This document shows positions 53,696 to 63,137 of a stretch of DNA of 64,000 bases, one piece after another. Every line of letters starts with the position of its first letter. The first letter of the stretch is position 1. The stretch comes from an uncultured Sulfitobacter sp. (GTDB lineage: Bacteria; Pseudomonadota; Alphaproteobacteria; Rhodobacterales; Rhodobacteraceae). The translations under genes were made by a program, and so were the position numbers. The stretch is taken from contig NZ_CANMFS010000003.1 in the NCBI RefSeq assembly GCF_947497275.1, forward strand, positions 1 through 64,000, in the 5' to 3' direction. The notes under the pieces were generated by a model. It saw only the letters and a program-made list of their open reading frames with translations, had not been told where the DNA came from and did not search any database.

Positions 53696-54339
53696 GTGCG
53701 AAAAATCCTGTGTTCAAGTGTTTCGTGGTGCATCGCCGCGATTTCGGCGGCAAAACAGCTGCTGAACAGAGCGTCGGGCGGAACGCCGCGTGTCGCATCC
53801 GCGACAGCATGACATGCAGCGCCCAGCGCGTGCAAGACCGCCTGCCCCTCCGTCTGGCCCAGCGGCACCAGCCGCACGGCGCAGGACACCAGATTGGACG
53901 CGAAGGCCTGCAGGTAAAAAAGCACCGTCAGATCGGCGGGTATGCCAAGTTGACCGCTTGCATAGCCTGCTGCGACAGGATGTGTGAGATCGGGAATGTC
54001 GATCTTCCAGATCGTGCGCGTGGTCCGCGCGAATGCAGTGCCCTGCGCCGTACTTTCGAACAGGCGTTCCGCGCTGGGAGCGTAGGCGCGCGCCACAGCG
54101 TCGATCAGCGTGACCGCGTCACGGTCCCGGCACGCGTGGGCCGCGCGCAGCAGGATTGCATCCGCCTGCCCGCTGCCATGAACAAGCAGATCGCGAAGCC
54201 AGACCTCGAGCTGCGCCGCGGTGCTGATCCCGCCGCGCTGGATTACCGTTTCCAGCCCGTGAGAATAGGCAAAGCTGCCCAATGGGTAGCTGGGAGAGAA
54301 CCATTGGCCCAACGTAAGAAGGACCGCGTCATTTTCCAT
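53692..54339 (-). CDS. ureF: Urease accessory protein UreF
   Basis: This protein of about 215 residues is an all-helical UreG activator with [20 protein letters not shown] at the N-terminus and a C-terminal [23 protein letters not shown] 54339 gives the normal family start; 54378 is an in-frame alternative lying deeper in ureE. It overlaps ureE by 11 bases and ureG by four. Confidence 0.92.
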   Translation of the reverse strand: MENDAVLLTLGQWFSPSYPLGSFAYSHGLETVIQRGGISTAAQLEVWLRDLLVHGSGQADAILLRAAHACRDRDAVTLIDAVARAYAPSAERLFESTAQGTAFARTTRTIWKIDIPDLTHPVAAGYASGQLGIPADLTVLFYLQAFASNLVSCAVRLVPLGQTEGQAVLHALGAACHAVADATRGVPPDALFSSCFAAEIAAMHHETLEHRIFRT

Positions 54340-54817
54340 GCGTGTGGTCGTGGCTGTGCGCCGTGGCACCGTGGGCATGACTGTGCGTGCGTCCGTGACC
54401 GTACGCGCCGCCCTCGGGGGTAAAGGGTTGATGTACCGGCGTGACCCGTGCGCCCAAGTGTTCGAGCATGTGACCGATCACCGGATCATTCTGGATCAGA
54501 AGATGGTCCGCTTCGATCTGGCAGGGAGTATGCCGGTTGCCGATGTGCCACGCAAGTTGCACAAGATTGCCGCCTGTAACGCGCAACAGGGGCTCCTCCG
54601 CTGCAACGATCTCGATCAGGTGTCCGTCGTCCGTTTCCAGCGCGTCACCATGATTGAGCGACGTGGTATGCACCAGATCCACCAGTACGTTCTGCCCGTC
54701 CTGCGTCTGAATAACCTTGCGCCGCAAAAAACGGTCGTCGTAGCCAAGCCTTGAGCTGCCAAAGGCCCCTTCCCACGTTCCGGCGGGCCGCACGGTTTGG
54801 CTCAGATGTTCGGTCAT
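54329..54817 (-). CDS. ureE: Urease nickel chaperone UreE
   Basis: This 162-residue protein has the UreE metal-binding region (GNLVQLAWHIGNRHTPCQIE, DPVIGHMLEHLGA) and a histidine-rich C-terminal tail ([20 protein letters not shown]) for nickel storage. ATG 54817 overlaps the stop of the HNH nuclease gene by ATGA, an unusual neighbour for ureE. Confidence 0.93.
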   Translation of the reverse strand: MTEHLSQTVRPAGTWEGAFGSSRLGYDDRFLRRKVIQTQDGQNVLVDLVHTTSLNHGDALETDDGHLIEIVAAEEPLLRVTGGNLVQLAWHIGNRHTPCQIEADHLLIQNDPVIGHMLEHLGARVTPVHQPFTPEGGAYGHGRTHSHAHGATAHSHDHTHGK

Positions 54818-55572
54818 GGCAGCAACCCCGCGCCAGCAATGCCAAAGTGCGCACGCCGATGACAATTCGGACACAAGGCAATTACATTCTCAACTGCATC
54901 CAGACCACCATCGCCAAGGGGCAGAATATGGTGGACCTCAAGAAACGGCGTCCCGTCCTTGCGTAGAAAGGGGGCTTCTCCCTTGCAGTCTCCACACATA
55001 CCGCGCGCCTTGTAGAGTGCTTCGGCGACCACATCGGGATTGCGCCGATAGGTCCTCGTTATCCGCATTACAGGACGCGGTCTCGCAGGTGCGGTAGCGA
55101 GCCTTGCTTTTCGTCCTGCGTCATCTCCGAGCGCCCGCGAGACAGCGAGCAGAAATTTGTCGTCTTCTTCCTGCGCCGCCAGCGGGCTGATTTCCGGCAG
55201 AGCTGTCTGCGTCAAAACCTCCTCGGCAATCCGGCGGATCGCCTTCTGTGGCCCGCCGTTGGACAGTGCCGCGTAATAGTCGACATGTTCCAGTACCGCT
55301 TTCGCCGCCCCTCGCCGCGCATCGACGCCATAATCGCGACCGATCCATTCAAGCAGGGCGGCTGTATCGCTTATCTTCATGGTACTTGCGTACTGCTCCG
55401 CGCGGAGCATTCCGACAATTGAATCGATGTAGCGCAGGGCGGAACTCGCGCCGATGCCCGATTTCTCGATAGCCTGATCCTTGGCTTGAGACAGGCCGCG
55501 TTTGCTGTGGAACACGTCGCGCGCGGCGGCATAGCAGGACCGAACCTGGGCTAATGTGATTGCGTTGGCCAT
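54814..55572 (-). CDS. HNH endonuclease embedded in the urease operon
   Basis: This 252-residue protein has a C-terminal HNH domain with zinc cysteines CGDC and CPNC and the metal-binding FLEVHHILPLGDGG, then ENVIALCPNCHRRAHFG. The N-terminal 150 residues are helical (LAQVRSCYAAARDVFHSKRG, ASSALRYIDSIVGMLRAEQ) and not recognised by me. It lies 12 bases after ureC and overlaps the ureE start by ATGA, so it is expressed with urease maturation genes. Similar proteins are usually solitary or linked to restriction and mobile elements. No urease role is known; a recent insertion or a selfish gene is possible. Confidence 0.88.
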   Translation of the reverse strand: MANAITLAQVRSCYAAARDVFHSKRGLSQAKDQAIEKSGIGASSALRYIDSIVGMLRAEQYASTMKISDTAALLEWIGRDYGVDARRGAAKAVLEHVDYYAALSNGGPQKAIRRIAEEVLTQTALPEISPLAAQEEDDKFLLAVSRALGDDAGRKARLATAPARPRPVMRITRTYRRNPDVVAEALYKARGMCGDCKGEAPFLRKDGTPFLEVHHILPLGDGGLDAVENVIALCPNCHRRAHFGIAGAGLLP

Positions 55573-55584
55573 CTAATTATTCTC

Positions 55585-57294
55585 TCAATACAGGAAATAG
55601 CGTTGCGCCATCGGCAGCACGTCCGCCGGCTCGCAAGTCAGCAATTCGCCATCGGCACGGACTTCGTATGTCTCCGGATCGACCTCGATCTGCGGAGTCG
55701 CGTGGTTGTGGATGAGGTCCTTCTTGCCGATGCTGCGGGTGTTCGACACGGCCACCGTTTGCTTGGCCAGTCCCAGGGTCTGCGCCAGACCATCGGCCTG
55801 TGCCGCGCCAGAGATGAACGTAACAGACGATTGCGTCAGCGACCTGCCGAAAGCCCCGAACATCGGGCGGGAATAGACCGGTTGCGGTGTCGGGATCGAC
55901 GCGTTGGGATCGCCCATTTGCGCCACGACGATGGTTCCGCCCAGCAAGACCATTTCGGGCTTCACGCCGAAAAACGCAGGGTTCCATAACACCAGATCGG
56001 CGCGTTTCCCAACCTCGACAGATCCCACAACATGGCTCACCCCCTGCGCGATCGCGGGGTTTATGGTGTACTTGGCGATATAACGGCGCACCCGAAAATT
56101 GTCGTTGTCGCCGGTTTCTTCCGGCAGCCGTCCGCGCTGCTTGCGCATCTTGTCGGCGGTCTGCCACGTGCGGATCAAGACCTCCCCCACGCGCCCCATG
56201 GCCTGACTGTCGCTTGCGATGATCGAAAATGCGCCCATATCGTGCAGGATATCCTCGGCGGCGATCGTCTCGCGTCGGATACGACTTTCGGCAAAGGCGA
56301 TGTCTTCGGGGATCGACTTGTCGAGATGGTGACAGACCATCAACATGTCCAGATGTTCTTCGATGGTATTGGCGGTGAAAGGACGTGTCGGATTGGTCGA
56401 ACTGGGCAGCACGAAATCCTCGCCGCATATCTTGATGATATCTGGCGCATGGCCCCCACCCGCGCCTTCGGTATGGAAGGCGTGGATCGTGCGGCCCTTC
56501 ATGGCTGCGACCGTATGCTCGACAAAACCGCTTTCATTCAGCGTGTCGGTGTGGATCATCACCTGCACGTCCATGTCATCCGCGACCGACAGACAGCAAT
56601 CGATGGCAGCCGGAGTCGTCCCCCAATCCTCGTGCAGCTTGAGCGCACAGGCACCGCCACGCACCATCTCCTCCAATGCTGCAGGCTGGCTGGCGTTGCC
56701 TTTGCCCGACAAGCCAATGTTCATCGCAATGCCATCAAAGGCCTGCAGCATGCGTCCGATGTGCCACGGACCCGGTGTGCAGGTAGTGGCAAGCGTACCG
56801 TGCGCGGGGCCAGTACCCCCGCCGAAACAGGTGGTCACACCGGAGTGCAGCGCGTCCTCCATCTGTTGGGGTGCGATGAAATGAATGTGGCTGTCCATCC
56901 CACCGGCGGTCAGGATGCGCCCCTCGCCTGCGATGATCTCGGTCCCCGGGCCGATAATAATGTCGACGCCGGATTGCGTATCGGGATTGCCCGCCTTGCC
57001 GATGGCGTGAATCAGACCATCGCGCAGAGCCACGTCTGCCTTGTAGATACCCGAATGGTCCACGATCAGCGCATTGGTGATGACCGTATCGACGGCGCCC
57101 CCACTGCGTGCCACCTGGCTTTGACCCATTCCGTCGCGGATCACTTTGCCACCGCCGAACTTCACTTCCTCGCCGTAAGTCGTCAGATCCCGCTCCACCT
57201 CGATGATCAGATCGGTATCGGCAAGGCGCACGCGATCGCCTGTGGTTGGTCCATACATAGCTGCGTATTGGGCGCGGGGGATTTCGACGGGCAT
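55585..57294 (-). CDS. ureC: Urease alpha (catalytic) subunit UreC
   Basis: This 569-residue nickel amidohydrolase hydrolyses urea to ammonia and carbamate. [11 protein letters not shown] supplies two nickel histidines, [12 protein letters not shown] the carbamylated lysine, [14 protein letters not shown] another ligand and [17 protein letters not shown] the mobile flap with catalytic His. Length matches the family. It is preceded by a small unknown gene and ureB, ureA. Confidence 0.97.
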   Translation of the reverse strand: MPVEIPRAQYAAMYGPTTGDRVRLADTDLIIEVERDLTTYGEEVKFGGGKVIRDGMGQSQVARSGGAVDTVITNALIVDHSGIYKADVALRDGLIHAIGKAGNPDTQSGVDIIIGPGTEIIAGEGRILTAGGMDSHIHFIAPQQMEDALHSGVTTCFGGGTGPAHGTLATTCTPGPWHIGRMLQAFDGIAMNIGLSGKGNASQPAALEEMVRGGACALKLHEDWGTTPAAIDCCLSVADDMDVQVMIHTDTLNESGFVEHTVAAMKGRTIHAFHTEGAGGGHAPDIIKICGEDFVLPSSTNPTRPFTANTIEEHLDMLMVCHHLDKSIPEDIAFAESRIRRETIAAEDILHDMGAFSIIASDSQAMGRVGEVLIRTWQTADKMRKQRGRLPEETGDNDNFRVRRYIAKYTINPAIAQGVSHVVGSVEVGKRADLVLWNPAFFGVKPEMVLLGGTIVVAQMGDPNASIPTPQPVYSRPMFGAFGRSLTQSSVTFISGAAQADGLAQTLGLAKQTVAVSNTRSIGKKDLIHNHATPQIEVDPETYEVRADGELLTCEPADVLPMAQRYFLY

Positions 57295-57298
57295 CGCT

Positions 57299-57613
57299 TC
57301 AGCCTTTCTTTTTCAGGCCGCGTTTGCCCAGCCGCTTTGCGTTGGCGCGGGTTTTCTGACGGATCGGCTTGATCGCTGCCGCCATCACGCGATCCGGCGT
57401 ACCGCCTGCAATCATCACCCGTGCCGCCTCCGCGCCCGCGCGGTTCATCGCCTGAGTTTTCTCTGAGACCATCCGGCTGTCTTCGGCGGGAGTGACAGAC
57501 CAGATGCCGGCCATCCCCATCAGCCGCATGGAAATAACAGCCTGCGCTTCGGACATCATGTACGTCATTTCCAGCGCGTTCGACCAATACGAAAACGGAT
57601 CGAATTTACCCAT
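57299..57613 (-). CDS. Small unknown protein between ureB and ureC
   Basis: This 104-residue protein has a methionine-rich amphipathic helix ([20 protein letters not shown]), a middle part ([20 protein letters not shown]) and a basic tail ([16 protein letters not shown]). It resembles small proteins sometimes annotated as antifreeze or phasin-like in Rhodobacterales; I cannot assign a function. Spacing of one base to ureB and four to ureC shows it is part of the operon. A role in urease assembly or RNA/nucleoid binding through the basic tail is speculative. Confidence 0.75.
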   Translation of the reverse strand: MGKFDPFSYWSNALEMTYMMSEAQAVISMRLMGMAGIWSVTPAEDSRMVSEKTQAMNRAGAEAARVMIAGGTPDRVMAAAIKPIRQKTRANAKRLGKRGLKKKG

Positions 57614-57614
57614 A

Positions 57615-57920
57615 TCACAGATCTCCCATCACTTGGCCATTAAACCCGAAAACCCGGCGCGCGCCGCCGATCGGGATCAGTTGTATCTCGCGCCGCTGGC
57701 CCGGCTCGAACCGGACAGCGGTGCCCGCCGCGATGTCCAGCCTGTGCCCGTGCGCCGCGCTGCGGTCGAAGTCGAGCGCCGGATTGGTTTCGGCGAAATG
57801 ATAATGGCTGCCCACCTGAATCGGCCTGTCGCCGGTATTGGCCACGATCATGGCAAGCGCCGCGCCATCCGCGTTCAGCGTCAGTGTGCCCTCTGCTGGC
57901 ATGATTTCTCCGGGGATCAT
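57615..57920 (-). CDS. ureB: Urease beta subunit UreB
   Basis: This 101-residue structural subunit starts [19 protein letters not shown], and [19 protein letters not shown] and [16 protein letters not shown] are conserved. ATG 57920 gives the standard start. It forms the urease trimer with UreA and UreC. Confidence 0.95.
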   Translation of the reverse strand: MIPGEIMPAEGTLTLNADGAALAMIVANTGDRPIQVGSHYHFAETNPALDFDRSAAHGHRLDIAAGTAVRFEPGQRREIQLIPIGGARRVFGFNGQVMGDL

Positions 57921-57933
57921 CTCGCGGTCCTTT

Positions 57934-58236
57934 CTATCGGATTGGATTGTGAACAGTGACCAGTTTGGTCCCGTCGGGAAAGGTCGCTTCGACCTGAACG
58001 TCATGGATCATTTCGGCTACTCCTTCCATGCATTGATCGCGGGTCACCACATGTCCCCCTGCCTCCATCATGTCGGCGACAGAGCGTCCGTCGCGCGCGC
58101 CTTCCACGACGGCGTCCGTGATCAACGCGATCGCCTCGGGATGGTTCAGCTTGACGCCACGTGCAAGCCGCTTGCGCGCGACTTCGGCGGCCATCGCGAT
58201 AAGCAGCTTGTCCTTTTCACGGGGGGTAAGTTGCAT
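57934..58236 (-). CDS. ureA: Urease gamma subunit UreA
   Basis: This 100-residue subunit starts [40 protein letters not shown] and [12 protein letters not shown] are family hallmarks. It starts three bases after ureD and precedes ureB by 13 bases. Confidence 0.96.
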   Translation of the reverse strand: MQLTPREKDKLLIAMAAEVARKRLARGVKLNHPEAIALITDAVVEGARDGRSVADMMEAGGHVVTRDQCMEGVAEMIHDVQVEATFPDGTKLVTVHNPIR

Positions 58237-58239
58237 GGA

Positions 58240-59097
58240 TCAGAGTCTCCAGACTGTCGGTAATAGATTGCCGGACAAACGGTCCAGCACCGGGATGAGA
58301 AAGCGCCGCATCGCAAGACTGTCGGGCGCGAGGGCGCGCAGCACGAGAAGATCGCCGGCACGCAACGAAGCGCCCGCACTGTCGGGCAACATCGCGCGGA
58401 TATGCGCAAGCTGCGTAGCGGCATCCAGCGCGGCATAGACTAGCGTCGATACGACGCCCGCGCCTTCTCCGGTCGCGGCGCGTGCCATCTGTGCCGTGGC
58501 ATCGCCCGACAGACGCACGCCATCGAGGTATAGCGGAGCGCCATCACGGCTGATCCTGATCCGGTCTTCCAGATGCAGGGCGCGTACCTGCTCTCCCATA
58601 GCCGCGCGGCCCAGAACGAGCGTTTCCACCAGCAGCAGCGTGGCACCTGCGGCCAGCGCGATATCCAGCCGCCTTTCCAATCTTGCCTCGTCGAACAGGA
58701 TCGTTTCCTGTGGCAACCAGAACAATTGTGCGTTCCTTTCGACGGTGATCCGGGTGTCGATCCGACCCGTCGTGCCATCGCTCGTGCGGTAGATCCGTTC
58801 AGCCGCCTGCGTCGTGACTGTCAGCGCGGTCTGCGGTGCGAGACGGGCGCGCACGCACAAAAGATCGCCCCCGGTGATGCCCCCCGACGTGTTGACCAGC
58901 ACCGCCTCCGCTTGCGGGCGAAAAACGCGGGGGAACACGCATTTCAAACACCCCGACTGCCGCAGATTCGCGATTCGAGTCGCGCCATGCGACTGCCGCA
59001 CGTCCAGATCGACCGCCCCGCGCGCGCGGGGTTGGCCGGACGAGACCGCCGGTTGCGAGGGTGTCAGCTGTTGAATGGCGGGGCTTTCGAAAGTCAT
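58240..59097 (-). CDS. ureD: Urease accessory protein UreD
   Basis: This 285-residue scaffold protein helps nickel delivery with UreF and UreG. LVNTSGGITGGDLLCVRA, TTQAAERIYRTSDG and LFWLPQETILFDEARLER are family motifs. ATG 59097 is used; GTG codons at 59115 and 59112 are in frame upstream. It is the first urease gene, 93 bases after the SMC-like ATPase gene on the same strand; the urease promoter should lie in that gap or farther upstream. Confidence 0.93.
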   Translation of the reverse strand: MTFESPAIQQLTPSQPAVSSGQPRARGAVDLDVRQSHGATRIANLRQSGCLKCVFPRVFRPQAEAVLVNTSGGITGGDLLCVRARLAPQTALTVTTQAAERIYRTSDGTTGRIDTRITVERNAQLFWLPQETILFDEARLERRLDIALAAGATLLLVETLVLGRAAMGEQVRALHLEDRIRISRDGAPLYLDGVRLSGDATAQMARAATGEGAGVVSTLVYAALDAATQLAHIRAMLPDSAGASLRAGDLLVLRALAPDSLAMRRFLIPVLDRLSGNLLPTVWRL

Positions 59098-59190
59098 CGG
59101 TTCTGATTTCACCACAGCGCACAGGGCGGCGGTAGCGTTTTCGCGCGCCTTGCGGATCTTCCGCTACGGCACGCTTAATTTACGGGCAGT

Positions 59191-61830
59191 TCAGGACATC
59201 GGCGTGATCTCGACCGTTGGCCGGGTTCCGCCCAGCCCGCTGAACGCCATCTGGCGGCAGGAGAAAACGATCACCTGCTGGTCCAGTGCCACACGGTGCA
59301 ACGCGGTGAACATCTTGATGATGCGGTCATCGTCGGAATAGACAAGCGCATCGTCGAGCACGATCGGCATCGGCTTTCCCTGCTTGGCGAAGAGGCGCGC
59401 AAAGGCGAGGCGCGTGAGGATGGCGATCTGCTCCTGCGTGCCGCCGCTCAACACCTCCAGTTTCTCTTGAGTGCCGTCGCGCGCCAGACCGTCGGGCAAC
59501 AGCGATGCAGGATCAAAGCTGAGTGCTGCATCTGCATGCAGGATGGCAAGCAAGGGGGCGAGTTCGTGCTGGACCGGTCCGAAATACGTCTCTTGCGCAG
59601 CCCCGCGTTTCGCCGTCAGTGTCTCGACCAGCAGTGCAAGGCTTTCGGCTTCATGGGCAAAACGGTCCGCGCGGTCCTGCGCGATCGCGTAACGCCCGGT
59701 CACTTCGGCCAATGCCTCTTCGACGCCGTCTTCGGCGCGCGCGCGGATGGTCGCATTCAGATCCGCCTGCTCGGCGGTAAGACGGGCAATATCGCGCTGC
59801 GCATTGTCGACGGCGCTGCGTGCACGCGCCAGACCAGCGGTGACCGTCGCCCTATCCGGCGCATCCTTTCCCAGGACTTCAACGGCATCGGTGGCTTGCG
59901 CCAAAGCGGCCTCCGCCACCGTCTCCGTCTGCGCGGCGCCGGCCTTGCGTGCGGGATAGGTCTGCGGATCGCCGTGAGCGTCTTTCGAGGTCTCGAACGT
60001 CGCGGTGGCGGCAGCCTGTTGCGCCTGTGCCCGCGCCAGAGCCGTCTGGGCGCCGGCGGCCTCCGCGACAGCTGCGTCGTAGGTGGCGCGCGCCTGTGCC
60101 TCCCGCGCTTCCGACGCTTCCAGATCCCGGATCAGCGTTTCGGGATCCGCACCGCTTTGTTCGGTTGGTACATGTGCTTGGATTACCGCTGCGGCCTCGG
60201 CCAGCGCGGTCTGGATTGCTCCGATGCCATCAGGTGCAAGCGTATGCAGCACCGATTTCAAAACCTTCACTTCGCCCTGCACCTCCTGTCTGCGCCGGGT
60301 CGCCGCGCGCGCGGATGACAGATCGGCAACACCGGCTTTTTCAAGCAGCCCGTTCAGTTCCGTCAGCGCCCCGTCCACCTTGTCGATATCTGCCGCGGCG
60401 GATCCGGGATCGAGGGTCATCCGGCCGATACCGGGCAGATCGAACATGTCGGGGGCCAGAATGGTATGTGTTTCGGCCTCCAGCGGCTGGCCATTGCGCA
60501 GGACACGGGTGCTGCCTTCATAGCTCAGTTGCATCCGTACACCGCCGGACACAGCTTCCGCTTGCAGTTTCCTGTACCGTTCGTGGGCGGCTTCGATCCG
60601 GTCCAGGGTCGCGAGATCCATCCGCAAGGCAGCAAGTGTTGCATCGGTCTGCTCCAGTTCAGCACGTTTGGCGAGCGCATCTTTCAACCGCTTGGCTAGG
60701 GCGTCGTGCTTTTCCTGTGCGTTGCGGCGCAGCGCGCCTTGCTGCGCCGCTTCGCGCGCGCGGCGATGGGTGGTTACGGCCAGTGTCGCCGCACGCAGCT
60801 CTGCTTCGGCAACTCGGACGCGTTGGGCGACGGTGTCCGCTTTTGTCCGGCAGCTTTCAAGATGCGCGCGCGTCTTTTCCAGCGTTTCACCTGCCTGCGT
60901 ATAGGCGTCGGCCTGCTTCAACAGCCGTTCCAGTGCTTCGTGCGATCTGTCGTACTCCAGCTGCGCCAGACGTTGCTGCGCGCGCATTTCGCTCAATCGG
61001 TCAGCGTGCGCCGCCGCAGCGCGGTCTGCGCGCTCGGCTTCGTCCAGAGCGGTCTGACGGGCCTTGCGGGCCTCGGGCTGGTCCAGCGTGACGAGCATTC
61101 CCGCGACCTGCCGCCTCTTGGCCAACGACGCGGTCAGGGTGCTGCACGCGGCTTCGAGTTCGGCTTTGCGGGTCTGAAGTGCTTCGGCCTCCTGCACCGC
61201 GTCTTTCCACGGACCGTTCGTCTTTGGTTGTCCCGTTGCCGTGGCGAGCTGTGCGAGCGCTGCGCGCGCCGCCTCGATCACCCGGTCCATGCGGCGACCA
61301 CCCGTCACCATGTCGATCTCACCCGCCACGGATGACAGAAGATCGCGCCGCGCGCCCAGCAGCTTCTCCTTCTCGGTCTTTTCGGCCCCGGTGCTACCCG
61401 AAGGTTCCAGCGCGGTGACACCCTGCCGGACCCACAGCAGACCCGCCGGCCCCTCCAATCCCTTGTCCATCAATGCCGCGATCCAACGTTCCGCCTCGTC
61501 GTCCTGGGCCACGAGTGTGCCGCCAGCATCGCGCACGGAGGCGCGTTTTTGCGCCAGAAACGATTTCTCCAGCGTGAAGCGACCAGCGGGCAATTCGACC
61601 TCGGCAGCGATACGGACCGGCCCCCCGGTTTGCGGCTGCAACGATTTCACCTCGCGCGTGGCCGCACCGTATTTCAGAAAGAACAAGGCATAAAGGGCAT
61701 CGAAGAATGTCGATTTGCCAAACTCGTTTGCCTCGGACACCACCGATACGCCATCGCCGATGCCGCTCAGTGTCGCGGTCTGACCAGCGAACTTGCGCAC
61801 GTTCGATAGGGTGAGGCTGCGCAGCTTCAT
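59191..61830 (-). CDS. SbcC/YhaN-like SMC-type ATPase
   Basis: This 879-residue protein has split ATPase halves joined by long coiled coils. N-terminal VSEANEFGKSTFFDALYALF is a P-loop whose first glycine is serine. The C-terminus has the signature EVLSGGTQEQIAILTRLAFA and Walker B PIVLDDALVYSDDDR. The middle is alanine-, glutamate- and arginine-rich coiled coil. It should pair with the exonuclease encoded just upstream, as in SbcCD or the YhaN-YhaO relatives, for DNA end or hairpin processing. The two genes overlap by ATGA. Confidence 0.88.
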   Translation of the reverse strand: MKLRSLTLSNVRKFAGQTATLSGIGDGVSVVSEANEFGKSTFFDALYALFFLKYGAATREVKSLQPQTGGPVRIAAEVELPAGRFTLEKSFLAQKRASVRDAGGTLVAQDDEAERWIAALMDKGLEGPAGLLWVRQGVTALEPSGSTGAEKTEKEKLLGARRDLLSSVAGEIDMVTGGRRMDRVIEAARAALAQLATATGQPKTNGPWKDAVQEAEALQTRKAELEAACSTLTASLAKRRQVAGMLVTLDQPEARKARQTALDEAERADRAAAAHADRLSEMRAQQRLAQLEYDRSHEALERLLKQADAYTQAGETLEKTRAHLESCRTKADTVAQRVRVAEAELRAATLAVTTHRRAREAAQQGALRRNAQEKHDALAKRLKDALAKRAELEQTDATLAALRMDLATLDRIEAAHERYRKLQAEAVSGGVRMQLSYEGSTRVLRNGQPLEAETHTILAPDMFDLPGIGRMTLDPGSAAADIDKVDGALTELNGLLEKAGVADLSSARAATRRRQEVQGEVKVLKSVLHTLAPDGIGAIQTALAEAAAVIQAHVPTEQSGADPETLIRDLEASEAREAQARATYDAAVAEAAGAQTALARAQAQQAAATATFETSKDAHGDPQTYPARKAGAAQTETVAEAALAQATDAVEVLGKDAPDRATVTAGLARARSAVDNAQRDIARLTAEQADLNATIRARAEDGVEEALAEVTGRYAIAQDRADRFAHEAESLALLVETLTAKRGAAQETYFGPVQHELAPLLAILHADAALSFDPASLLPDGLARDGTQEKLEVLSGGTQEQIAILTRLAFARLFAKQGKPMPIVLDDALVYSDDDRIIKMFTALHRVALDQQVIVFSCRQMAFSGLGGTRPTVEITPMS

Positions 61831-62972
61831 GTCGCGTCCTCTACGGCGACAAACGAGAACAGATGCGAAAGCGCCGACAGCGCGATGCGCCTGTCATGGA
61901 CCGACAGATCGGGATCTTGGGTGCGTGCCGTCAGCGTTTCGGCTGCTTGCCGCAACGCGCCCCCCGACGGGTCGATACCGTCAAGATCAGCATCCTGCTG
62001 CGCAAGCTGAACCTGCGTCAGATCGCTGGCAAAGCTCAGGAAATCGGGGGCGGTGCAGTCCAGCGACGCTTGCAGGCGGTGCCGTTCGCGCAGTCCGAGA
62101 CGCCCGCGCCCGACCAGTTCGACCAGCGTATCGCGGCGCAGGGCCATGGCAGGCAGCACATCGCCAAGCAGCGCCTCGATGGCTTCGCCGGGGGTCAGGT
62201 CAAGCGTCACCCGCTGCCATGCAAGCGCGCCCACCGATACCGGGGTGACAAGGGGTGGCGCCCTGCGCGCCACGATCTCGACAAGCAGCGCCCGTCCGGT
62301 CTGCGGGTGCTTGAAGCTGTCCGGTTCGGGTGTGCCGCTGTACCAGGTGTTGGCGGTGACACGGATCTGGCCGTGCCAGTCGCCCAAACCCAGATAATCA
62401 AGATCCGCCTGCGCCGCACGATCCGGCGCGATGATCCCCGATGGCCCATCGGGTGCGGCGCTGCCCGCAGCAGCGAAATCATGAATGCCGCCGTGTCCCA
62501 ACCCGATACGGACCAGCCCTTCGGGCGTCGGCTGATCCATGTCTGCGGTAAGGTCGCGACCGGGATTGCGGGCCGTGCACGGCGCGGCAAGGATCGCGGC
62601 CCCCGCGACGATAACCGGCACAGGCTCGAGCAAGAGGAGCACGTTGTCGGGTTTATCGCGCGCAACCGTCTGCCAAAGCTCGGTCACGGCAAGGCTATCG
62701 TGATTGCCGGGCATAATCATCCACTTCAGATCCGGTGCCTGTGCCATCGCATTGAGCGCCTGACGCGTCACGGTCGGCGCAGGGGTTTCCTGATCGAAGG
62801 TGTCACCGGCGAGCAGAATCGTCTCCGCCCCGCCCTCGCGCGCCGCCTGCGCCAGTCGCTGCAACGCGCCATGACGTGCCTGCCGCAAGCGCCCCCGCAC
62901 ATCCTCTGCGTGACGGCCGAAGGGTTTGCCCAGATGGAGGTCCGAGGCATGAAGGAAACGGAACATGAACAC
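61827..62972 (-). CDS. SbcD/YhaO-like DNA-repair metallophosphoesterase
   Basis: This 381-residue exonuclease-type calcineurin-like protein has the motifs LHASDLHLGKPFG, LLAGDTFDQ, MPGNHDS, GLGHGGIHDF, GLGDWHG and a capping C-terminus. It is the Mre11/SbcD-type partner of the coupled SMC-like ATPase. ATG 62972 is used; 62966 is an in-frame alternative. It is first in the minus-strand block leading into urease. Confidence 0.88.
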   Translation of the reverse strand: MFMFRFLHASDLHLGKPFGRHAEDVRGRLRQARHGALQRLAQAAREGGAETILLAGDTFDQETPAPTVTRQALNAMAQAPDLKWMIMPGNHDSLAVTELWQTVARDKPDNVLLLLEPVPVIVAGAAILAAPCTARNPGRDLTADMDQPTPEGLVRIGLGHGGIHDFAAAGSAAPDGPSGIIAPDRAAQADLDYLGLGDWHGQIRVTANTWYSGTPEPDSFKHPQTGRALLVEIVARRAPPLVTPVSVGALAWQRVTLDLTPGEAIEALLGDVLPAMALRRDTLVELVGRGRLGLRERHRLQASLDCTAPDFLSFASDLTQVQLAQQDADLDGIDPSGGALRQAAETLTARTQDPDLSVHDRRIALSALSHLFSFVAVEDAT

Positions 62973-63137
62973 GCTCGCTCTGCGGATGTGGAAGAACGCA
63001 GTCTGCTGGTCGCATAACGGAGGGTCAAGCGGCGAATGCGCACCCGGTCGAAGATAAAAAGAATGCGACGATGAACCAATCAGCGCCCCGCGGCGTTATG
63101 TCCCAACGTCATTTCCTTCCTGGATCGGAGCTTACAC

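Noticed and set aside
54018-54423. Plus-strand frames over ureF and ureE (270 aa and 138 aa)
   Set aside because: Antisense shadows of well-conserved urease accessory genes.
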